NCBI RefSeq assembly: GCF_029962835.1
Contig: NC_080589.1
Location: 19,675,586 to 19,739,585 of the forward strand
Direction: 5' to 3'
Origin: Magnolia sinica
Taxonomy: Eukaryota; Streptophyta; Magnoliopsida; Magnoliales; Magnoliaceae
DNA: 64,000 bases
The first letter of the stretch is position 1; every line of letters begins with the position of its first letter. The notes under the pieces are model-generated. The model was not told the origin of the DNA. It ran no database searches and saw nothing but the letters and a program-made list of their open reading frames with translations. Below are positions 53,701 to 64,000 of this stretch, piece after piece. The position numbers and the translations under genes were made by a program.

Positions 53701-56700
53701 ATTTTTTTAACATTAACTTTCTGTTGAATTTGTAGATCTTATCCTTTATATATCCAATATTATCCTTCCAAAAAAAAAAAAAAAACTTGTCCAAGGTATG
53801 TCAATCACAAGTTGTACTTTATCCATCTATCAGCGTAGTAGTTCTTAATTAGTTATTTTGTCCTGTCTAATTAAAGCTATGTGTAGACCTCCTGCATGTG
53901 TAATTATTGCATTTGTAAAAGTCATCACTGATTGAACTGGCAAGTTATTAGGAAACATTATACAATTTTCGTTGATTAAGAAAATGGAATAATAGAAAAG
54001 AAGTTATATCACATCCACTAAAAGGCACAATTAGTCATCACTAATTGAACTGGCAAGTCACTAGGAACATTATACAATTTTAATTACTTACGAAAATGGA
54101 ATAATAGAAAAGAAGTTATATCACATCCACTAAAAGGCGCAAGTTTTGACTAAGAATACTTAACCTGCATCCATCCTTTCCATTCCTCGGTTTGATGCCG
54201 ATTAAGGTAAAGTATGGATTTGCCAGAGAACGCTGACTTATCATGGTGCTTCTTGAGAGAAGTCATAGCTGAAGCTATGATAAGCAGAACGTAGAGAAAG
54301 AGGAAAAGGTCCCGGCTGTAGTTCTGTCAAAGGAAACAAATACATTACAACATAAATAAAATAGCCAAATGAGCATTTAATAGTATAATAACAGAACATC
54401 TTTCTGCCAAATTATTCCTTCCACAGCATATTTGAGACAACTTTTACTATTATTGATGCAAGGTAGAGAAGTGGCTGAAACACTAAAGCACAGTGGCATC
54501 AGAACATCAAACACTAGCACCGCAAAAAAGAAAAATAGATAATAATTCCCTTTCTATTTGACGGGATGATCTGCCGAAACATAAGAATAAGGCTCAAATA
54601 GAGATGTAAACATCAAAATATTTTGCAGATACTCCATTTCTCCCCCTTATAGCATGCAAATGAATTTATACTTGTGCATCTCTATCCTTAACTGAAATAA
54701 TGGACATTTGCACAGGCCCTACTGAGTATGCATTGGGAAAATGAAGATTTTCAGTTAGGTGCCACTTCTAGTATCTTGAGATTCATGGTTTTTCAGTTAC
54801 GTGTTTGCAGCTTCTTGAAATTCATGGTTAAGGAATTATTTGTTACAAAAGGTATACCTACAGTCCAACCATCATAAAAGAAATTCTAGACATAGAACAA
54901 AATAAGCTAATGAAAGAGAACATAGGCACCTTTTTAGAGTCTGAAAAGACATTTGTCCGATCACATATGTAAAAGTACATCAGAAGTGCCCCAAATTCGG
55001 ACCTACACAATATTGCATGACATATTCAGAAAGAAGGAAGCATGAACTTATAGCTACAAGTGATCACAAACAATTAAAAATAATTGGCTTACATGGCTCT
55101 TAAAGTTGCTCGATTCTCAAGCAAGAAGGGCTCATCCATTGTTAAGAACCTAGAATTTTAAGGCAGCTCCAGGAAAAGTAAGAAAGGCATATTGAATGGG
55201 CATAAGAAGAAAGTACTACAGCAAAAATGCAACATCAACTGTCCTTACTACCTGATTAGGTTAGCTCTAACTGATGAACTATGAAATCTAGCAGAAGCTG
55301 ATTTTGCAAGTCCTCCTTCAACCAAGATAACCCGATCATCTTCCTTGATTGTGTCATTTCCCAATTCAACCAAATTGATGTCCGAGTGACTGCAAAGCAT
55401 TAAAAAATGATTGTGCGGAGTATGGAAATGGAGAAAGTATGCATTTGACAAAGAACAGATATGAGGTGCCTGCTCATTTAGATCATGAGACTGAGACCCT
55501 CGAAAACCTATGTTCTGATAAAAGCATTACTCCAGAGAGTTCCTGTTACCCTCTTTTATTAGACATATTGATGCAATGTACCACCAGTTTTTATTCTAGT
55601 TAATGACCTGAGCATTTCATTGTAGTTTTCTTTTCTCTTCCCTCTTTGTTCTTCTCAGCAATATTTTCCTCATCTTGCAAGAGTTTTAGTTTGTCATGCA
55701 CATTGATGTGTTTTATTACCAGTTCTCATCTGAGTCAATGACCTGAGGGGTTTCCTCGTAGTCACTATTTTCCTTTCTTTGTTCTTCTCAACTCTATTTT
55801 TCTGATCTTGCATGATAACTTGTCTCCCATTTACGAATCCAATAAATAAATAATAATAATAAACATTTTATCTTCCACTTGTACATACAGCTGTACTACC
55901 TTGCCTCCTCTCATATTCATTTAGAACCTAACATATGTTAATCAAATCTACTGCCATGACGCTTAGCCCCATCCGTTTCAACAAAAGTAATCTTCTTTTT
56001 CATTCCATACCATTACCAACTGGTTTGGGTACTCAAATGAGGAAAACACAGATCTGGTTTATTCCACACAAATGGACCCTCCAGGAAGGTCTAAAATTTG
56101 GACATCATCACAATCTGGGAACCCAATAGTTTAAGGAGATTTCAAAATCTGGTCAAATGGGCCTTTTTTATTTTTATAAATGGTCATATGGGCATTATCA
56201 AAGAAACACATAGCAGTCACATGATCCTGTCTCATTGAAGAGATCTGATCTGAGACTTAGCATCTATGCTCATCTTTTTACCCGTGTATGTATAAAGAGA
56301 AGCAAATGGCCCTGCTAAAATTTTGACTTATCACAATCTCGGAACCTGATTGTGTAAGGGAGATTTCAAAAATCTGGTCAAATGGGATTTTTTTTATTTT
56401 TTTTTATTTTTTATGGATGGTCAAATGTGCATTATCAAAGAAACATCGAGCAATTAGATTATCCTCTATCATTGAAGAGATCTAGCACTTAGTATCTATG
56501 CTCCTCACATAGTGGGTGTGTGGATAAAGGAGAAGAGATCAAGTGATATGATCAATGAAAGTCTGAATAAAGTTTGCTTACAAAGCTCCTAGATATGACT
56601 TATGTAAACCCTAAGCCCCAAATTCATAACTTTGCCAAAATAGTAGACATTCTAAAAATAGTAAGCGACTTCTAAAGTAACACAAACTCCTTCCCATGAC

Positions 56701-59700
56701 TTAAATAAAGACTTTAAGTTATTATAGGACTCTTGAAAATAGTAAAATTAACCCCTAAAACAACCTATTTTTGGAAAAGCATTTGAGGGCCAATGGCCTT
56801 TGGCATTGGCTAGAATGTAGAGCTCTTCGATAGCTTTCCAACGACATATTATATGATTGAATTGGATAACCGGTCGCAAAGTTATGGCTGCTAAAAGCTA
56901 TAATGCACACTAGACCTTGGATCGAACCGGATCCGATTCGGGATTGAGTCTGGGACACCTAATCCGAACAGACCCGACGCACTGTTTGCCTGACCCGAAC
57001 CAGGTCCAACCCTGTCAAGGAAACCGAGTTGGATCGGGTTGGTTAGATTTCGGATCAGGTTAGATGGAAAATAAAACGTTACAGTGGGCCATACGAATTT
57101 TTAATGGTGAAAATCATTATTCTCGCTGCTCTGTGTGGTGTGGTCCATTTGATCTTCAGATATGATTTTCTTTTTTTTTTTTATAATACTCCGAAATGAT
57201 CTCAAGACATGGATGAACGCTGTGGATATAATAAATACATAACTGTGGGGCCATGTAACTTTTATCTCATTTAAGCCGTTCGTACAACTCGGAGCTCGAA
57301 GTTTGTCGCTGCTTCTCTTTGCACGACACGTATGGTTGTCACAATCTAGTGACGTGCTGGGCACAATATCGGTATAACCCTACAGGGCTACTTTTGGACA
57401 CGGATTAAATATAGAGGTTTTGAGTTGGCGTCACCAAGTTCTGTGGGTCCCACTATGATGTATGTGTTACATCCACACCGTTCATCCATTTTTAGATATC
57501 ATTTTATGGTGTAAGCCAAAGAACGAGGTAAATAAAAGTCTGTAGTGGACCACACTAAAGAAAACAGTGGGGAGAGTGATTTCCACCGTTGAAACTATCC
57601 TAAGGTCCATCATAATGCTTATTTGAAATCCAACCTATTAAAAAGTTTTAGAAAAAACATGAAATAAGGAAAACACAAATATTAGCTTGATCTAAAACTT
57701 TTGTGGCCCTTAGAAATTTTCAACGGTGGGCTTCACTGTCCCACTGTTTTTTGTGTTGGGGTCCACTGGAGCTTTAGATTTAACTCGTTATTTGGATATT
57801 GCCTTAAAATGATCTCTCCAAATGAATGGAAGGTGTGGATACAAAACATACATCATGGTGGGGCCCACGGAACTTGATGACGTGTTGTGCACGCAAGTGG
57901 TTGACGTGCACAGCACGTCTCTTAGTAAACTATGTTGGGGCCCACCATGAATGCATGTGGTTTATCCATGCCGTTCATTCGTTTTCTCAAATCATTTTAG
58001 TGGTTGAACCCAAAATTGATGAATATCCAAAGCTCAAGTGGACCATACCACAAGAAGAAGTAGAAGTATTGATTTCCACCGTTGAATCACTCCAGATCGA
58101 ATCGGAACGGTCTGGATCGGATCCATTCGGTCCGGATTTCGGATCGGAACGATCCGATTTCGCCATGATCCGACCTCGATCTGATGAACGGTCGGATCTG
58201 ACTAATTCAAGCCAAACCGCACCGATATAAGCCTTCGAATCGGGTCGGATCGGCTAGGATCGGGTCGGATCCACTGGATCGGACCAAAAATGCCTAGCTC
58301 TACATATAATTGGATAACCGGTCGCAAAGTTATGGCTGCTAAAAGCTATAATGCACACTAGACCTTGGATCGAACTCTCTAACCTGATTACCTTCAATCC
58401 TAGCCGTCCATGTGATTTCACTCAACTTGTCATAAGTCAGACCCTTCCACTTGAAAATTTAAACCCATCCCCAAGTTTAGAACTATAATAGCCAATCGCA
58501 ATGACCTGCTTTTGTAGCACATCTTCTTTGTTTTTTACAGCAATTGATGGGGAAGGCCTACATGTCGGATTGGAGTTTTATACTAAAGATGGAACTTTAG
58601 AAACAAAACCCCGCCTTCCGTTTTCTTTACAATCCTTCCTATATGGGGTATCAACTTCACATCTTTTGTAACAATGGATTTGTGATTGGTCGCTCTTAAT
58701 TAACGTCGACTAGCCACGTTTTTGTTGCCATCACTTCTGGCCTTCAATGTATGTGCTTTAGTCATTATGAAGAAGTTAGGAGTGTAATGACATGCTTAGA
58801 GCTTGACGAGGTGATCATAAAAGTATCAATCTCCTTAGACATCGAGTCATCTGCATCCCTCAATCCACAAATCCATCCACCAACTCTAGGGTTTTGACTC
58901 AACTGAAACTTTTTATAGACCAATCTTCAATCCATCTGTGGATCCATCAAGCAATCCAACGATGAATCCCACTTGGAGTGATGGCATATGTTGATGCACG
59001 TCTAAAGCAGTTGATCCATTCATGGATTCATCAGGCAATCTTACGGTGGGTTCCTCAAGGTTCCTCAAGAGGAACTCCTTCATCTGCATTCATCCACTCT
59101 TCTTCTTCATCCTGCAAATTTTAATCTCTTCTTCAACATTTGATTAACTAAAAAGCATCTGACTTCCTGAGTTAGCTTCACCTCCATAGGATTATAGCTT
59201 ATGATTTGGCATGGATGTTGTACTCAATGAACTCCGCATTGGCTAAAAGCGAACTCCTTCGACAATCATGGGTTATTCATTGCCATGATTATATTTTCGA
59301 TCCAAGGCCTTAGTCAACCGATCCATCCTTGCTCGTGACTCCTGCATTGAACGATCGAATTCCCGATAAAAGGTCACAAACTCTGCGCTCATCAATGCTT
59401 GCCTCCCTGGAACACCGCCAGTAGAATTGTCACCACCGATCTGCTATTGGATGCCATAACTCGAGAAGAGACCTCACTTTGATACCAAATAACGTCATTG
59501 GTGAATGGATAAAAGAAGAGATTTCCATCTTCTTCTTAGAAAATAGCCCTTGAATCCATATGAAGAGAGAAATCTTTAAAAAATGAGAAATAAAAGGGAT
59601 ATTATTGATGAAAGTTTGAATTAAGTCCATTTACAAAGCCCCCTTATATGACTTATATAAATCCTAAGCCTTAAATTCGTAATTTTCTGGAAACAGTAAA

Positions 59701-62207
59701 TTTACTTAAAAGTAGTGTTTTTTTAGAGGTAATTTACTTAAAATAGTCAACTATCTAAAAATAGTATATGACTTCTAAACTGACTCAAACTCTTTGACTT
59801 AGACAAGTACTTTAAGCAGTTATAGGACTCTTGAAACCCTAAAACAACCTTAAAATAGCAAAACTGGAACTTACTAAGAGTAAAATAAGTAAATTTTAAC
59901 TTAACACTTAAATTTAACCCCTAAAACAACCTAGTTTTGGAAAACCGTTCGGGGGCCAATGGCCTTTGGCATTGGTTAGCATGTAGAGCTCGTCGATAGC
60001 TTTCCAACCACATTATACGCATGAAATGGATAACCAGTCGCAATGTTATAGTCATCAAAAGCTATATTGTGCACTAGACCCTTGAATCAAACTCTCTAAC
60101 CCAATTTCGTTCAATCCTAGCCACCGATGTGATTTTCCTCGACCTTGTCCTACATCAGCTCCACATACTTTTACCCGTGTATATATAAAGAGAAGCAAAT
60201 GAATCTGCTAACAAGCCAGCCCAAAAGGGAAAAAAGGTATCGTTTTGATGCATGCGTAACACAATGACCCTACAAAGGAACCTCTTTGTTATGGTTGAGT
60301 TAAACTTGACACTGACTAGCAAAGGAAGCTTACGTTAATTAACAAAAGGTGTCATCTAATTTAGAACTCATACTGATCCATCAGCCACAAAAACTAGACT
60401 ATAGAAATAGAATGCTTGATTCTTCAATAGTGGAGGTATTTTGCTTATATACACTGTGAGCACAAATTCTTTGACAAGTGAAATGCATTTAACCTCCCTG
60501 AAAGATCTTAAACATGCATGACTTACATCTGGTTCATTTCATTATAAAGGAATGACAGTACGATCACCTGTATCTAAGTTAACAAATGTCAGTCTCTCAA
60601 GTTGTGCAGACTATGTTACGTCATGGTACAAAAGCATAATAGACCATATACAATGTTATGAACTCTCCATTTTGTAATAAACAACTTACACTTTAGAATG
60701 AGATGAAGATTTCTTATACTCCAGTATCTCAGAATATATCCATGCTATAAAGACAGGGGCAATTCCAAGCAAGAAAGAAACCTGAAACAGAATCGAAGTT
60801 TAACATGAATTTGAAACAAGCATTAGACAGAGTAAGATGCTCTCATAGGATGCATGGAAACACGGGATTTTAACAGTATACGACATTGAGTTGTTCATAC
60901 ATCTCATTTAATGCATAGTAATGTTGGAAAATGTGAAAAAAAAGAAGAAGAAGAAGAAGAAGAAGAAGAAAAGTGTGCATAGAATGAGAGCCAATCAAAG
61001 GTGTTCACTGGCACTGTCAGATGAGAAAGGCATTACCTCTCATCATCACAGAAGAATAAAGGTGCCATGGTTAAAGATGCCTGAGTTTTTTTTTTTTTTT
61101 TTGTTATATTACTATTCCCTTTCTTTACTTGTGAGATAAGTACACGCATTTAAATATTGCAGTTGGTGGACAACCAAACTGTAAGCCAGAAGTTATTTCC
61201 ACATCAACCAACCAAATGAGCCTGCCCTTCAAACCAACATTATTAAAATGTATACAGTGGGCATTACTTTCTAGTTGTTGGCATACGTGACTAAATTGCA
61301 AAGGAAGTCCAAACAAAGTGCAGCACACTAGTTTCCTTATCCGGCGTGCTGCACTCAATTTGAGACACAGCACAATAGTCCACGATCTGGACCATTCATC
61401 AGGCAGGTCCCAACTTGGACGGATCACTGTCCTTTAAATAGCATGCATTGGGTGATCCCACTGTCCAGTTGTTGGACCCAGAAATTTACACATTCAATAA
61501 AGGCCATTGACAACATCCATTCCTCCCACACATTTCTAGGCCACCAATTAAATGGTTAAAGATCATCCAAACAGCAACGATTTTCTGCCATGACTGATCA
61601 ATGATGAAACCCAACTGCAGAACGGTCTGTTACATGGTCTGCTACCTATGTGCTGAATTCAAATGGGACCCACCAGATGAGGAAATCGGTGCTCCTGACT
61701 CCGGTTATGACCCCCAAAATTGAAAACCCACTTCCCTTAACACTGGCCATCTTCATTGAATCGAATTCAACTTCAAGGACAGAGAGACAGTGTGAGCAAA
61801 GGAGCATTGGAATACAAGGGGAATTCCCAATACTGTAAACGGCATTCATCAAAACCAAAATGAACACTTGGGTCATGCATTACTAGAACATAAACGACCA
61901 AATGACATTTACACTCCCCGAACCATCCCATCAAATCAACACAGCAAAGCGAAGCATCCACAATACAATCCAAACCCAACCAAAGAGAAACAGCACAAAC
62001 AGCAAAAATTCACCAACAGTAGGCATCAGATCACCATCACAGATCCAGCTAGAAATACCCATAAATCCACGTGAATTTCAACGAAAGTTACTATAGAGCA
62101 AGAATCCAAAATGGAAAAAATTCTCAAAACCGTCGATTTATGAGAAGAAGGAGAGGGATAAAAAGATCACGTACCTGACCAGGCGTCAGCGGGCCGGAAA
62201 CCACCAT
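40497..62207 (-). CDS. RWA: REDUCED WALL ACETYLATION protein (CAS1-domain, polysaccharide O-acetylation)
   Basis: RWA proteins are multi-pass Golgi membrane proteins needed for O-acetylation of cell-wall polysaccharides, probably supplying acetyl groups to TBL acetyltransferases (family knowledge). Fifteen coding exons all splice in frame: 62207-62175, 60781-60690, 55389-55252, 55149-55093, 55002-54930, 54323-54165, 52088-51939, 51820-51565, 51471-51350, 51212-51126, 51008-50920, 50814-50752, 50642-50586, 40933-40837, 40715-40497. The product is 563 residues, normal for the family. Visible motifs are [20 protein letters not shown] (N-terminal membrane segment), [135 protein letters not shown] and [20 protein letters not shown]. 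No stop or frameshift was found. The C-terminus is uncertain: a GTAAGC donor at 40557/40556 after IPRLL could splice to a tiny last exon; read through, it adds [19 protein letters not shown]. Confidence 0.93.
40838..40932 (-). promoter_or_regulatory. Boundary marker for RWA exon 14
   Basis: Exon 14 is isolated from exon 13 by a 9,652-bp intron (50585-40934). Its acceptor is TTTGCAG and its donor CTG|GTAAGC, both close to consensus. The exon encodes [12 protein letters not shown] through TTAIYIL. It is listed separately because a gene finder could easily miss it or assign it to another locus. Confidence 0.8.
42440..43270 (+). mobile_element. RTE-type LINE fragment in RWA intron 13
   Basis: Broken translation shows reverse-transcriptase and 3' domain signatures of RTE-like plant LINEs: [39 protein letters not shown], and downstream [13 protein letters not shown] with WFSHIQQR. 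Stops and frameshifts abound. It is inserted antisense to RWA. Confidence 0.7.
42602..42713. repeat. 56-bp perfect tandem duplication within the LINE
   Basis: GTGTAAGGGTGTTGTTACAA...GGCTCAAGAT is present twice in tandem (42602-42657, 42658-42713) with no difference by eye, so it is recent compared with the decay of the LINE. Confidence 0.9.
44637..45060. mobile_element. Repeat inserted in the LINE, with a partial self-duplication
   Basis: It splits the LINE reverse transcriptase. It starts TTAACCACTTGCTCTAAAAG and carries two diverged blocks with GGGCCCCAAATCACATGGGT (44755 and 44943) and CCCCACTCGAGCCCG. Reading the - strand, GTGTTCGAGAC near 44930 resembles a Pol III B box, so a SINE origin is possible. 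Confidence 0.5.
45058..45190 (-). mobile_element. Probable SINE, minus orientation
   Basis: Read on the - strand it has GGTCATGGGTTTGAGTGCCC, a good B-box-like block, and ends in GTGTAATAATAATTT then a poly-A. It adjoins the previous insert. No target duplication was established. Confidence 0.4.
47346..48440. other. Degenerate intronic repeat sequence
   Basis: Broken open frames and no clear domain. A 33-bp tandem duplication (AGCAGAATAATGGAGCATTC and AGCAGAATAATGGACCATTC) lies at about 48160-48235. Confidence 0.35.
48450..49010 (+). mobile_element. L1-type LINE 3' fragment (zf-RVT domain)
   Basis: Translation of the broken frame shows the zinc-binding RT-associated region: [38 protein letters not shown] and SVDHLFLHC, then [10 protein letters not shown]. 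It ends in a poly-A at about 48998-49006. Confidence 0.7.
49446..50566 (+). mobile_element. 5'-truncated L1-type LINE with 10-bp TSD
   Basis: It is flanked by GGTAATGTAA at 49436-49445 and 50567-50576. It ends AGTAATAAAATTTCAGTTAC plus a poly-A (50557-50565). Internal pieces include [42 protein letters not shown] and [11 protein letters not shown]. It is interrupted by a SINE at 49635-49787. Confidence 0.85.
49635..49787 (+). mobile_element. tRNA-derived SINE copy 2, nested in a LINE
   Basis: The A-box-like CATAGCTCAAGCGGTAGA, the B-box-like GGTATCGATCCC and the tail AACAAGCTAACC(A)n are shared with copy 1 at 11201. A perfect 14-bp target duplication GTTAGGTTGTCGCC lies at 49621-49634 and 49788-49801. 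Confidence 0.92.
50643..50751 (-). other. 109-bp RWA intron 12 built on a CT tract
   Basis: On the coding strand the intron starts GTAATTTCC and ends CGGTTTGTAG. A (CT)n run, seen as (GA)n on the + strand at 50683-50721, fills over a third of it and extends the polypyrimidine region upstream of the acceptor. Confidence 0.85.
50683..50721. repeat. (GA)n microsatellite
   Basis: About 19 GA dinucleotides inside RWA intron 12. Confidence 0.95.
52885..53784 (+). mobile_element. LINE 3' fragment with RNase H-like remnant in RWA intron 6
   Basis: Open and broken frames show [18 protein letters not shown] (zf-RVT end) and then an RNase H-like stretch ([25 protein letters not shown]). It ends in a poly-A at 53770-53785. 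The imperfect flanking repeat ACTTGTTCAGGT (52873) and ACTTGTCCAAGGT (53785) is probably the target duplication. Confidence 0.7.
53921..54140. repeat. 113-bp tandem duplication next to RWA exon 6
   Basis: The copies 53921-54033 and 54034-54140 share GTCATCACTRATTGAACTGG and GGAATAATAGAAAAGAAGTT. The second copy lies 25 bp from the exon 6 donor (54164) without touching it. Confidence 0.85.
56100..56505. repeat. Diverged tandem repeat in RWA intron 2
   Basis: Two related units (about 56100-56325 and 56326-56505) share TCACAATCT.GGAACC, GGAGATTTCAAAATCTGGTC, ATTATCAAAGAAACA and TCATTGAAGAGATCT. The second unit is interrupted by the LTR element that follows and resumes at about 60158 (TTTTACCCGTGTATATATAA). 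Confidence 0.7.
56860..56927. repeat. 68-bp direct repeat, left copy
   Basis: It runs from AATTGGATAACCGGTCGCAA to GGATCGAAC and is identical by eye to 58308-58375. The related uninterrupted LTR at about 60025-60100 has this sequence once. Confidence 0.95.
56928..58307. other. 1,380-bp inserted block between the 68-bp repeats
   Basis: It begins and ends in GATCGGGTCGGATC-like low-complexity sequence (CGGATCCGATTCGGG at the left, GGATCGGGTCGGATCCACTG at the right) and holds two or three palindromic MITE copies or parts. It has no open frame of known family. Confidence 0.7.
57427..57886. mobile_element. Palindromic MITE, full-length copy with extended ends
   Basis: The left end GTCACCAAGTTCTGTGGGTC and the right end GGGGCCCACGGAACTTGATGAC are inverted repeats. 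The longer arms include GTATGTGTTACATCCACACC and GTGTGGATACAAAACATAC. Confidence 0.8.
58308..58375. repeat. 68-bp direct repeat, right copy
   Basis: Second copy of 56860-56927. The sequence continues TCTCTAACCTGATT, as in the uninterrupted LTR relative. Confidence 0.95.
58440..59490 (-). other. Internal region of the LTR element
   Basis: There are no conserved retrotransposon domains. On the - strand, sequence after the primer-binding site could be a gag remnant, but no frame is intact. Confidence 0.4.
60940..60972. repeat. (AAG)n microsatellite in RWA intron 1
   Basis: About nine AAG triplets. Confidence 0.95.
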
Positions 62208-62560
62208 TATTTCTTCTCTGCAACAATCAAGAAAACAAGAAGAATATCAAGAACTCCAAGAATGTAAGGAAACAGTTCGATCAAGAGAAGATCGATGGGA
62301 AGTTTCACCTCGTAGAGAGAAGAGAGAGGGATCTTGTTTAAGGTGAGCAGTCGAGAATCGACATGGATTTAATGCCTGGAATCTGGAAAAGGGGAAAGGA
62401 TTGATGAGATCTGAAGCGATCGATTGCTAGGGTTTTGCTTCGGAAATAGGGAAATCTGGTAGAAGAGACGTCCTTCTCCAACAGAGAGAAGGGAACGGTT
62501 GAGAAAAGGAAAGAGAGAGAGCAGCTACCGTCTTTTATTTATGATTTTGTATTTACATTT
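62175..62560 (-). promoter_or_regulatory. RWA promoter, 5' UTR and 5' UTR intron
   Basis: On the - strand a TATA-like ATAAATAAAAGA lies at about 62542-62531, followed by a CT-rich leader. The leader has a donor CTACGAG|GTGAAAC near 62308 and an acceptor TTGTTGCAG near 62221, leaving a short leader before ATG 62207. The arrangement is plausible but not proven. Confidence 0.45.
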
Positions 62561-62613
62561 CGTCGTTGGAGGTTGGACGCTGGGTGACGCGGACCGTGAA
62601 TGTGGAGCTCACA

Positions 62614-63045
62614 CGCAATACTCTGTGGGGCCCACCGTCATGTGTATGTTCTATCCACACCGTCCATCTGTTTTTAGAGATCCTTTTAGTGTATCATGCC
62701 AAAATTGAAGAATATCCAATGCCCAATTCGACCACATCGCAGGAAACATTGGGAATTGAATGCCTACCATTGAAAATATCTCGGGGCCACGATGATGTTT
62801 ATTTTTCATCCAGCATGTTCATGAGGCCAGGGGGAAACACAAATATCAGCTTGATCGAAAGCTTATGTGGCCCAAACATATTTTCAACTAAGGGCTTTCA
62901 ATTCCCACCATTTCCTGTGGTGTGGTCCATTTGAGATTTGGATATGCTTCAATTTTGAGCTCATGTTAAGAAATGGGCTCGAAAAACAACCGGATGGCAT
63001 AGATAAACTATATACATCACGGTGGTCCCCTCAGAGCTTCCACAT
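62614..63045. mobile_element. Palindromic MITE, full-length copy upstream of RWA
   Basis: The left arm TCTGTGGGGCCCACCGTCATG and ATCCACACCGTCCATC pairs with the right arm GGATGGCATAGATAAACTATA and CATCACGGTGGTCCCCTCAGA. It lies within about 110 bp of the probable RWA start site. Confidence 0.75.
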
Positions 63046-63109
63046 CAAACTATAGTGTGGCGAGCTCCTCGCAGTGTGATCGGCATTAGTGGGCTGTTCC
63101 TCGGGAAGA

Positions 63110-63690
63110 CCTTTGGGGCATGGTATTAGATAGAATTAAGTAGGGTGGATTTGCATTTAGATGCATGCCAATTTCAATGGAAGATAGGAAAAGCTTGGAA
63201 TTAGATAAATGAAATTGCATTGGGTCTCTTACTAATTCCATTCGATGTTAGCAAGTTGGGTAGATCTAACCATGATGTGTGGGTTATATGCACGCTCTCC
63301 ATCCATTTTTTGAGATCATTTTAGAGCTTGGGCTAAAACATTAAGTAGGTCTAAAGCTCAAGTGGACCCCACCATAAAAAGCAGCGGGGCTTAAATACCT
63401 ACCATTGAAAATTTCTCTGAGGCCATATAAGTTTTGGATCTAATTCATTTTTAGGCCTCTGCCATACAATGAGGTTATAAAACAGATGAACAGTTTGAAT
63501 ATAATACATGTGTTATTCTCAGTAATTTCAAATAACAGTGAGTATATCCATTCAATGTAACACTATATTACAAATATAGCATAGAATTAAACTTATACTA
63601 CGGGATAATAACTGCCATATGTAATAATTATGTTGATTGAATCTCATCCCACCGAATCCTTCCTAATACCATGCGCCAAACACCCGCTAA
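63110..63690. mobile_element. Degenerate PIF-type MITE, same family as 20382-20931
   Basis: The left GGGGCATGGTATTAGATAGA and the right TAATACCATGCGCCAAACACCC are inverted ends. Internal blocks match the other copies (GGAAAAGCTTGGAATTAGAT, CATGATGTGTGGGTTATAT, TATTCTCAGTAATTTCAAAT). It is older than the other copies. Confidence 0.7.
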
Positions 63691-63727
63691 CCGATACCTG
63701 GAGACTAAAATGATTCTGCAACCGTCG

Positions 63728-64000
63728 CTTGTGGGGCCCAACGTCTGTGTGCAAGGCATCTAACCTGTCCATAAGATTATTTCTACCGTGGAAGTTGGGA
63801 TCCCAAGAAATCAGATCGATCCAACCATTGTCTGGGCCACCGAATGAATTTGCAGGTTTTTGGACGGTTGTAATTGTTTTACGTGACGTGTGGCCCACGT
63901 AATAATTACATAGGCATGAATTTCGATCATTCTCCCATGAACGGATTGGATGGAAAACGCACAAAATGGTGGGCCCCATACAGGTGTAAGCAGTTGAAAG
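63728..64000. mobile_element. Palindromic MITE relative, cut by the window end
   Basis: It begins TTGTGGGGCCCAACGTCTG and shows family words to the end (ACGGATTGGATGGAAAACGC, AAAATGGTGGGCCCC). Confidence 0.6.

Larger units (their letters stand above)
56510..60157 (-). mobile_element. Non-autonomous LTR retrotransposon in RWA intron 2
   Basis: Two related LTR-like blocks lie at about 56514-58439 (holding a later insertion) and 59500-60156. They share TTATATGACTTATRTAAA, CCAATGGCCTTTGGCATTGG, TAGCTTTCCAACSACAT and GCACTAGACC. Reading the - strand, TTTGGTATCAAAGTGAGG at about 59472-59489 matches an initiator-Met tRNA primer-binding site just inside the right-hand (5') LTR. The internal part is only about 1.05 kb and shows no polymerase. 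The site interrupted by it can be recognised in an uninterrupted paralog at 56265-56310. Confidence 0.6.

Overview
The window is a stretch of nuclear DNA from a flowering plant. It shows long multi-exon genes with GT-AG introns, a very high density of transposable elements, tRNA-derived SINEs, LINEs, LTR remnants, a Mutator-like element and nuclear copies of chloroplast genes. The dominant repeat is a palindromic MITE whose arms carry GTGGGGCCCACCATGATG and CCACACCGTCCATCC. From memory this type is abundant in magnoliids such as Lauraceae and Magnoliaceae; that placement is an inference only.

Only two genes look intact. (1) A NETWORKED (NET3/KIP1-like) actin-binding protein gene on the + strand has coding exons at 21756-21846 and 26811-27445, joined across a 4,964-bp intron that splits the NAB domain; a 5' UTR exon near 16620-16713 is possible. 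(2) A REDUCED WALL ACETYLATION (RWA) gene on the - strand, an O-acetyltransferase-pathway membrane protein of the Golgi, has 15 coding exons between 62207 and 40497. All exons keep frame and the predicted protein is about 563 residues, although its introns hold an RTE-type LINE, four L1-type LINE fragments, a SINE and an LTR element.

Layout. 1-2400: MITE pieces and unrecognised AT-rich DNA. 2400-9050: decayed LTR-retrotransposon DNA with a 3,172-bp solo-LTR-like element (TSD CAAAT) nested in a relative. 9050-16500: MITEs, a SINE and several long duplications. 16500-17130: promoter or leader-like sequence and a G-box inverted repeat. 17130-21466: MITEs, a 413-bp duplication and a dimeric PIF/Harbinger-type MITE. 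21756-27445: NET3-like gene, whose intron holds a 110-bp tandem array, a MITE, a psbC-psaB chloroplast chimera and a second composite MITE. 27442-28543: short tandem repeats and a 266-bp duplication. 28640-29795: a 34-bp minisatellite of about 30 units. 29845-38798: a Mutator-like element with about 150-bp inverted termini carrying a dead FAR1/MULE transposase. 40497-62207: RWA gene. 62500-64000: RWA promoter and MITEs.

The most unusual feature is structural. At least eight places carry long (68-413 bp), nearly identical direct duplications. Several flank an inserted block, and three involve one end of the same palindromic MITE subfamily. This is much longer than ordinary transposon target-site duplications and suggests a repeated break-and-repair process. 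I found no evidence of a new protein system.
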